A DNA stretch of 12,507 nt from Acetobacteraceae bacterium. Lineage in GTDB: Bacteria > Pseudomonadota > Alphaproteobacteria > Acetobacterales > Acetobacteraceae. Below are positions 8,615-12,507 of this stretch, in pieces. The notes under the pieces were generated by a model that worked only from the letters and a program-made list of their open reading frames with translations, was not told the origin of the DNA and made no database searches. Made by a program: the position numbers and the translations under genes. Every line of letters starts with the position of its first letter. The first letter of the stretch is position 1. The stretch lies in contig PKWQ01000206.1 of NCBI GenBank assembly GCA_003133265.1, forward strand, positions 1 to 12,507, given 5' to 3'.

Positions 8615-9202
8615 CTAGCCCGGCGCGCGTCGCGGCATCTCGATCTTGTGGTAGCCCGGCGGCGGAGCGAACAGGTTCGCCGGCTGCGGCGCATAGCTGA
8701 CCGATACCGCCTCCAGCCGTCCCTCGCCGCGCTTGGGGTCCGAGCCCTCGGCGCGCAGGATCACCCCGTCGGCGGCGATGCACAGCCGCGCATGCGTCGC
8801 CCCGCTGGTCACGTCCCACGATATACACAGCAGGCCGGCGACCTTCTCCATGCCGTGCCGGCTGAACGCCATCTTGTCGTTCAGCAGCAGCCCCGCGCCC
8901 ATGCGGACATCGAACGGCATCTCCATGAAGGTCTGCATCTGGTCGACGACCATGATCAGCCGCCCCTCGGCGCGGTCGACCAGCATGTAACCGGGATTGT
9001 CCGGCGCCTCGATCCGCGCCCGCCCGCTGGCCGTCGTATAGGCCATCCGGACCGACTGCTCGCCCTGCTGGCCGGCGCCGAGCTGGAGCCGATAGACCAC
9101 CGCCACGTCGCGGGTCGGCTCGTAAGGCGGATGATCCGCCGCGGTCGCCCCCGTGCCGGCGAGGCACAGGAAAGCGGCGGCGATGACCGCGCGCGTTTTC
9201 AT
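8615..9202 (-). CDS. Small secreted protein of unknown function (DUF4412-like pattern)
   Basis: A 195-residue protein with a Sec signal peptide: MKTRA, then a hydrophobic core, then ATAAD with probable cleavage after residue 21 or 22. It is therefore expected in the periplasm or outside the cell. The mature part looks mainly beta: VAVVYRLQLG, VRMAYTTASGRARIE, YMLVDRAEGRLIMVVD. It has two cysteines, C126 and C141, placed around SWDV and CIAADGVILRAEG, which could form a disulfide. This layout recalls DUF4412/LolA-like lipid- or ligand-binding barrels, but I cannot assign a function. GGAG lies 8 bases before the ATG. Its stop is 31 bases upstream of the msrQ-like start, so the two may be cotranscribed. 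Confidence 0.85.
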   Translation of the reverse strand: MKTRAVIAAAFLCLAGTGATAADHPPYEPTRDVAVVYRLQLGAGQQGEQSVRMAYTTASGRARIEAPDNPGYMLVDRAEGRLIMVVDQMQTFMEMPFDVRMGAGLLLNDKMAFSRHGMEKVAGLLCISWDVTSGATHARLCIAADGVILRAEGSDPKRGEGRLEAVSVSYAPQPANLFAPPPGYHKIEMPRRAPG

Positions 9203-9280
9203 GTTGTGGTCTCCAAAACGGATGCGTCACCCTGCTGATCCTTGCCGATACGGTCAAGCGTCCGACTCGGCAGCCTCACG

Positions 9281-9325
9281 GTCGTGACAAGGCCCGTCAT
9301 GACAAGGCCCGTCGTGACAGGGCAT
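9281..9325. repeat. Three tandem 15-base repeats over the aat stop codon
   Basis: Units are GTCGTGACAAGGCCC (9281-9295), GTCATGACAAGGCCC (9296-9310) and GTCGTGACAGGGCAT (9311-9325). The unit is five codons long, and on the minus strand copies read Ala-Leu-Ser-Arg-Arg. The single A at 9299 in the middle copy makes the TGA stop of aat; the other copies have CGA (Arg) there. The array lies at the 3' end of aat and just upstream of the secreted-protein gene. Confidence 0.85.
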
Positions 9326-9965
9326 CGAGTTCCGCCAGCAGCGCGGCGCGGGCCGGCGCGGCGATCCAGCGGGCCGGCGCCGCCAGCGCCGGCACCAACT
9401 GGGCACGGTACGCGTCGCGCGGGATCTCCTCGGCGCCGAACTGGGACAGGTGTTCGGTGATGAACTGGGTGTCGAGCAGCCGGAAGCCACCCAGCCGCAG
9501 CCGCACCGCCAGATGCACCAGCGCCACTTTCGAGGCATCGCGGGCACGGGCGAACATGCTCTCGCCGAAGAACACGCCGCCGATGGCGATGCCATAGAGC
9601 CCGCCCACCAGCGCGCCATCCAGCCGGCACTCCACGGTATGGGCGTATCCCAGATGGAACAGCTCGGTGAACAGGCGCACGATTTCCGGGTTGATCCAGG
9701 TATCCTCCCGCCCCGGCGCCGGCGCGGCGCAGCCGGCGATGGTGGCGGCGAAATCGCGGTCGGCGTCCACCTCGAACGCATCGGACGCGACGGTGCGCCG
9801 CAGACGGCGGGACAGGTGGAACCCATCCAGCGGCAGCACCCCGCGCCGTTCCGGGTCCAGCCAGTAGAGCCGATCGCCGGCGCGGGTCTCCGCCATCGGG
9901 AACAGCCCGTGGCGATAGGCCCGTAACACCAGTTCCGGCGTGATCCGAATGGCCCGATGCGACAT
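9297..9965 (-). CDS. aat: Leucyl/phenylalanyl-tRNA--protein transferase
   Basis: A 222-residue cytoplasmic enzyme that attaches Leu or Phe from aminoacyl-tRNA to proteins with N-terminal Arg or Lys, marking them for ClpS/ClpAP degradation (bacterial N-end rule). Family segments in order are AYRHGLFPMAE near the N-terminus, RLYWLDPERRGVLPLD, HTVECRLDGALVGGLYGIAI, GGVFFGESMFARARDASKVAL and LLDTQFITEHLSQFGAEEIP. The length is normal for alphaproteobacteria. The ATG at 9965 gives the usual MSHRAIRITPELVLRAYRHG start; the upstream extension in the same frame is not conserved-looking. The ribosome site is a weak GGGGGC within an inverted repeat region. The last residues, ALSRRALS, come from a tandem repeat. 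Confidence 0.95.
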   Translation of the reverse strand: MSHRAIRITPELVLRAYRHGLFPMAETRAGDRLYWLDPERRGVLPLDGFHLSRRLRRTVASDAFEVDADRDFAATIAGCAAPAPGREDTWINPEIVRLFTELFHLGYAHTVECRLDGALVGGLYGIAIGGVFFGESMFARARDASKVALVHLAVRLRLGGFRLLDTQFITEHLSQFGAEEIPRDAYRAQLVPALAAPARWIAAPARAALLAELDALSRRALS

Positions 9966-9973
9966 GGCGCCCC

Positions 9974-9993
9974 CAATGCGACATGACGCATTG
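9974..9993. promoter_or_regulatory. Inverted repeat just upstream of aat
   Basis: CAATGCG (9974-9980) and CGCATTG (9987-9993) are perfect 7-base arms around ACATGA, starting 9 bases before the aat ATG. In RNA it could form a hairpin next to the weak ribosome site; in DNA it could bind a repressor. No regulator is suggested by the neighbours. Confidence 0.4.
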
Positions 9994-10172
9994 TGCGGGA
10001 ACGCCCGGCGCGGAACCAGCGTTAAGAACCGCCTGAAAATGATGCGGATCGTCCAGGCCGGGCGGACGGATCCCATCCATTCGGGTCGGCTGATCGGATT
10101 ATCACGCGTATAGGCGAGACAACGCGCCTTTCATCGACGAAACCACGCGCAAAAGCGACCGCCCGGCCGCCC

Positions 10173-10484
10173 CTAGACGAAATGCGCCGCCCGCATGTCG
10201 GCCAGATCGGCAAAGGCGACAAAAACACCGTCGGACAGGGCCAGAATCTCGCCGGTCATTGCCGGGATCTCCACCGGCGCCGCCGCGCACAGCATCGCCG
10301 GGGCCGATCCACCGCTGCCGGTCACCCGCCCAGCCCGCGCGGACAGCGCCGTCTGAGCACCGTGGTGCTGGGCCGCACCCGAAATCGACGCGGCGCCGCT
10401 GTCGTATCCGCCCGCGTCGGCATCGGCGAAAACAGCCAAGCCGCCGCCACGGACACGGGTCTCGATGATGGATCTTGCGTTCAT
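10173..10484 (-). CDS. Small protein of unknown function
   Basis: I do not recognise this gene. From the ATG at 10484 it gives 103 residues beginning MNARSIIETRVRGGG. GGAG stands 9 bases before that start, and an in-frame ATG at 10508 would add eight residues. The middle is rich in Ala, Gly and Ser; the C-terminus is more ordered and hydrophobic (EILALSDGVFVAFADLADM). No signal peptide or transmembrane helix is clear. It lies between aat and a small exported protein, all on one strand. Third codon positions are GC-rich as expected for a gene, but overlapping plus-strand frames are also open, so coding status is not secure. Confidence 0.5.
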   Translation of the reverse strand: MNARSIIETRVRGGGLAVFADADAGGYDSGAASISGAAQHHGAQTALSARAGRVTGSGGSAPAMLCAAAPVEIPAMTGEILALSDGVFVAFADLADMRAAHFV

Positions 10485-10516
10485 CCCGGCCACTCCCGCT
10501 GCTGGCATCCGCCTGC

Positions 10517-10531
10517 CCGGAGATATTCCGG
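10517..10531. promoter_or_regulatory. Short inverted repeat upstream of the unknown gene
   Basis: CCGGA-GATAT-TCCGG forms a perfect 5-base-arm dyad 9 bases before the alternative start at 10508. It is short enough to be chance; a role as an operator or leader hairpin is only a possibility. Confidence 0.2.
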
Positions 10532-10558
10532 ACGACGCGATCCTGGTGGGCGTTGGCT

Positions 10559-10575
10559 AAAAAAACGCTAACGCG
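10559..10575 (-). terminator. Possible weak terminator after the small exported protein gene
   Basis: On the minus strand, 6 bases after the TAA at 10582-10584, a small CGC-GTTA-GCG stem is followed immediately by seven T residues (10559-10565). The stem is only about 3-4 bp, so the T-run is the main argument. A run of this length is rare in this GC-rich window. Confidence 0.35.
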
Positions 10576-10581
10576 GCAGCA

Positions 10582-10899
10582 TTATTGGAGTGGCACCCGC
10601 AGATTGAAGGTGGGAATCGGCTTCAGCTCGCGTTCCTGCTCGCCCTGTTTGTAGGACGAGCCGGGCAGGTAGCCATCTCCCGGGGTGAAGGTCTTCGGAT
10701 GGAACAGGCCCGGGGTCAGTTCCACGTGATCCCGTGTGACTTCCCTCGGCGCCTCCGCGTTGCGGTTGGGCATCGGCGCGGCCTCATCCCTCGGCAACAC
10801 GGCCGGCGGGATGGGCGGGACAGGGAACGGAGACTCGTCCATCGGGACGGTCGAGAGTGAGGCTAGTGTGAACAGAACCAATAACATCGCTTGCCTCAC
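10582..10899 (-). CDS. Small exported proline-rich protein of unknown function
   Basis: A 105-residue protein with an N-terminal export signal (MRQAMLLVLFTLASLS) and a Pro-rich mature part (ESPFPVPPIPPAVLP), then charged segments and the pattern DGYLPGSSYKQGEQ. It ends IPTFNLRVPLQ. I chose the GTG at 10899 because it overlaps the NUDIX stop (GTGA) and supplies the positive charge a signal peptide needs. An ATG at 10887 with GAGG 6 bases upstream is an alternative but would lack that charge. No cysteine follows the signal, so it is not a lipoprotein. It is likely periplasmic. I do not recognise a family. Confidence 0.7.
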   Translation of the reverse strand: MRQAMLLVLFTLASLSTVPMDESPFPVPPIPPAVLPRDEAAPMPNRNAEAPREVTRDHVELTPGLFHPKTFTPGDGYLPGSSYKQGEQERELKPIPTFNLRVPLQ

Positions 10900-11468
10900 G
10901 AACTGATTTCAACAGGACGCGCGCCAGCGCGGGATGTCCCGCGCGGGTCTTCAGCCGGGTTGGAGGCTGGCACACCCAGCGTCCCGGCACCGATCCGACG
11001 CCAAGCCTCCAGCGCCCAGCGGACCGTTGGGAAAGCCAGCTCATTCCGGGGAATCCGCTCCCACGGAAACAGCGCCACCTCCAGGCTTTCGTCCCCGGCC
11101 GCGAACAACGGACCATCCTGGCCGGGGGCGAAGCGGGCCAGGAACATCATATGCACCTGCCCGATGCGGCTGATGCTGAACACGCCCAGGATGCCGTCGA
11201 TCTGGATGCGGGCCTGCGCTTCCTCGAACGCCTCGCGCTTCGCGCCTTCCTCCACCGTCTCGCCCAGTTCCAGGAAACCGGCGGGAAGCGTCCAGAAACC
11301 GTATCTAGGCTCGATCGCGCGGCGGCAGAGCAGCACGCGCCCATCATCGGCCGCGACGACGGAGCCGACGACGATCTTGGGATTTTGGTAGGCGACATGG
11401 CCGCATTCGGCGCACACCTCGCGCTCGCGGTTGTCGCCTTCGGGTATTCGTCGGACAAACTCCGGCAT
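10896..11468 (-). CDS. NUDIX hydrolase with N-terminal zinc-ribbon-like segment
   Basis: A 190-residue cytoplasmic pyrophosphohydrolase of unknown substrate; nucleotide sugars, ADP-ribose or NAD-type molecules are typical. The N-terminus EVCAECGHVAYQNPKIVVG has a CxxC pair (C19, C22), as in the NUDIX group with a short zinc-ribbon-like lead-in. The Nudix box runs from G64 to A86: GFLELGETVEEGAKREAFEE followed by A84, Q85 and A86. The metal-binding glutamates E79, E82 and E83 are present, but the usual glycine near the end of the box is Q85. The C-terminal ~30 residues are Pro/Gly-rich and probably disordered. The stop overlaps the GTG of the downstream small exported protein. Confidence 0.93.
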   Translation of the reverse strand: MPEFVRRIPEGDNREREVCAECGHVAYQNPKIVVGSVVAADDGRVLLCRRAIEPRYGFWTLPAGFLELGETVEEGAKREAFEEAQARIQIDGILGVFSISRIGQVHMMFLARFAPGQDGPLFAAGDESLEVALFPWERIPRNELAFPTVRWALEAWRRIGAGTLGVPASNPAEDPRGTSRAGARPVEISS

Positions 11469-11472
11469 CGGC

Positions 11473-11489
11473 GGAAAGTGGTGCTTTCC
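11473..11489. promoter_or_regulatory. Inverted repeat in the NUDIX gene leader
   Basis: GGAAAG (11473-11478) and CTTTCC (11484-11489) flank TGGTG. On the minus strand the GAGGGAAAG arm is the only purine-rich ribosome-site candidate, but it sits about 15 bases before the ATG and would be paired in a hairpin. It may influence translation of the NUDIX gene. The effect is speculative. Confidence 0.3.
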
Positions 11490-11524
11490 CTCGCCCGGAT
11501 CAATCCCTAACCATATGTAAAGCT

Positions 11525-11550
11525 CGCGCCACCGCCATGCGGGCGGCGCG
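11525..11550 (-). terminator. GC-rich hairpin between the small gene and the NUDIX gene
   Basis: CGCGCC...GGCGCG arms with an imperfect GCC/GGC continuation form a strong imperfect stem about 75 bases after the stop of the small upstream gene. No T-run follows, so a terminator role is only possible. The region 11469-11623 otherwise shows no gene; it probably holds the NUDIX promoter, which I cannot place with confidence. Confidence 0.3.
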
Positions 11551-11623
11551 TTGCCTCGGCATTTGGTTACATTATGACATCACCCGGGACATGTATCCTG
11601 CCGCCCCGGCGATCGGCCGCGCC

Positions 11624-11863
11624 CTAGACTGACAGGTCGAGCAGCGACCCACGCGGCAGAATGCGCCCCGGCAGCGTCCCGGCGCCCGTCCCCCCGCCCT
11701 GCGACGGCGCGGCCTGCGGCGACGGGGCGGACGATTGCGGCTGGGCGCTCGCGCCCCGCACAGGGTGGACCCCGCGCGCCTGTCCCAGGCTGGACGCAGC
11801 GACCGAGGCGGAAAACGCGGAGAGCGAACCGGAGGACAACATGCGCAAGATCGTGAACTGCAT
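11624..11863 (-). CDS. Small protein of unknown function ending in RGSLLDLSV
   Basis: A 79-residue protein beginning MQFTILRMLSSGSLSAFSAS. The first ~30 residues are moderately hydrophobic and Ser/Ala-rich, the centre is low-complexity with many Pro, Gln, Gly and Ala, and the end is LPRGSLLDLSV. The sharp, non-repetitive C-terminus suggests a real gene, and the minus-strand position between ftsY and the NUDIX gene fits the same transcription direction. No clear ribosome binding site precedes the ATG at 11863; the ATG at 11842 is an alternative. A 97-residue frame on the same strand (11580-11873) and a 69-residue frame on the other strand compete. Function unknown. Confidence 0.5.
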   Translation of the reverse strand: MQFTILRMLSSGSLSAFSASVAASSLGQARGVHPVRGASAQPQSSAPSPQAAPSQGGGTGAGTLPGRILPRGSLLDLSV

Positions 11864-11923
11864 AGATTAACAATGGATGAACGCCGGCGGCTTGTCACAG
11901 CACGAGCGCGTGTTGCCGGATCG

Positions 11924-12507
11924 TCAGTTCCCGACCAGACCGCGCGCGAACTCCCCGGCATCGAACGGGCGCAGGTCGGCGGCCTGCTCGCCCACGCCCA
12001 CCGCATGCACCGGCAGTCCGAACGCCTCGGCCAGCGCCACCACGATGCCGCCGCGGGCGGAGCCGTCGAGCTTGGTGACCACAAGGCCGGAGACGTCGAC
12101 CATGTCCTTGAACACCCGGACCTGCTGCACCGCGTTCTGCCCTGTGGTGGCGTCCAGCACCAGCAGCACCGAATGCGGCGCGGTCGGGTCCACCTTGCGC
12201 AGCACGCGGACGATCTTGCGCAGCTCCTCCATCAGCACGGACTTGTTGTGCAGCCGCCCGGCGGTATCGATCAGCAGCACGTCCACGCCCTCCGCCCGCG
12301 CGCGGGTCAGCGCGTCGAAGGCGAGCCCCGCCGCATCGGACTGCGCCGCCCCGGTGATCACCGGGCAGCCGGTCCGCTGTCCCCAGACCTGCAACTGCTC
12401 CACCGCCGCGGCGCGGAACGTGTCGCCGGCGACCAGCATCGCCGACAGGCCCTGTTCCCGGTACTGCTGCGCCAGCTTGCCGATCGTCGTGGTCTTGCCG
12501 GTGCCGT
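11924..12507 (-). CDS. ftsY: Signal recognition particle receptor FtsY, C-terminal part (5' end beyond window)
   Basis: FtsY is the membrane-associated GTPase that docks the signal recognition particle with nascent membrane proteins at the Sec translocon. The frame is open through the window edge; the internal ATG at 12439 is not the start. From the edge inward: the P-loop GTGKTTTIGKLA, then LVAGDTFRAAAVEQL, the Asp-containing LLIDTAGRLHN (G3), VTKLDGSARGG (G4) and VGVGEQAADLRPFDAGEFAR at the C-terminus. These are the G domain motifs of the SRP GTPase family, and the FDAGEFA ending is specific to FtsY and not Ffh. About 194 residues are visible; the acidic A region and N domain lie outside. 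Confidence 0.96.
   Translation of the reverse strand, partial: GTGKTTTIGKLAQQYREQGLSAMLVAGDTFRAAAVEQLQVWGQRTGCPVITGAAQSDAAGLAFDALTRARAEGVDVLLIDTAGRLHNKSVLMEELRKIVRVLRKVDPTAPHSVLLVLDATTGQNAVQQVRVFKDMVDVSGLVVTKLDGSARGGIVVALAEAFGLPVHAVGVGEQAADLRPFDAGEFARGLVGN

Noticed and set aside
10090..10135. TTGTCT and TAATCC as a promoter for aat
   Set aside because: The spacing is only 15 bases and the hexamers match poorly, and it is over 100 bases from the start.
10182..10571. A 129-residue plus-strand frame opposite the small unknown gene
   Set aside because: Arg/His/Gln-rich composition typical of a non-coding frame, and it has no clear ribosome binding site.

Overview
The window is GC-rich with strongly GC-biased third codon positions. 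Its proteins resemble alphaproteobacterial versions, most likely Rhodospirillales/Acetobacteraceae: a two-domain GlnE read together with a Bcp peroxiredoxin, a short Aat, a zinc-ribbon NUDIX protein and FtsY. The family-level placement is my inference from protein style; no rRNA or other marker is present.

Layout. (1) 1-3095, plus strand: glnE, cut at its 5' end, then bcp, joined by an ATGA overlap. The first 120-190 bases do not look like GlnE and read better on the minus strand as the C-terminus of an MFS-type transporter. This may be a rearrangement or an assembly join. (2) 3111-4703, minus strand: a DUF2188-type small protein and a PcaF-like thiolase, separated by a strong perfect hairpin. 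(3) 4860-7625, minus strand: a compact arsenic resistance operon, arsR-arsC-acr3-arsM, with every junction overlapping (TGATG or ATGA). It encodes an arsenite-sensing repressor, an arsenate reductase, an arsenite efflux permease and an arsenite methyltransferase. Its likely sigma-70-type promoter (TTGACT, 17 bases, TTAATT) lies in the last codons and stop codon of the next gene upstream. (4) 7657-9202, minus strand: an MsrQ/YedZ-like heme membrane protein with an extended C-terminus, preceded by a small secreted protein. (5) 9297-12507, minus strand: aat, a small unknown protein, a small exported protein coupled to a NUDIX hydrolase, another small unknown protein, and the C-terminal part of ftsY running off the window.

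How the genes work together. The ars operon is the only clear pathway unit. Arsenate is reduced by ArsC to arsenite, which releases ArsR from DNA and is then exported by Acr3 or methylated by ArsM. The other genes are housekeeping (nitrogen control, peroxide defence, N-end-rule tagging, protein targeting) or of unknown role. I saw no tRNA, rRNA, CRISPR array, insertion sequence or phage gene, and no gene-free stretch over 300 bases. I found no convincing new multi-gene system. The most unusual points are the broken glnE start, the ars promoter embedded in msrQ, and a 15-base tandem repeat that contains the aat stop codon.
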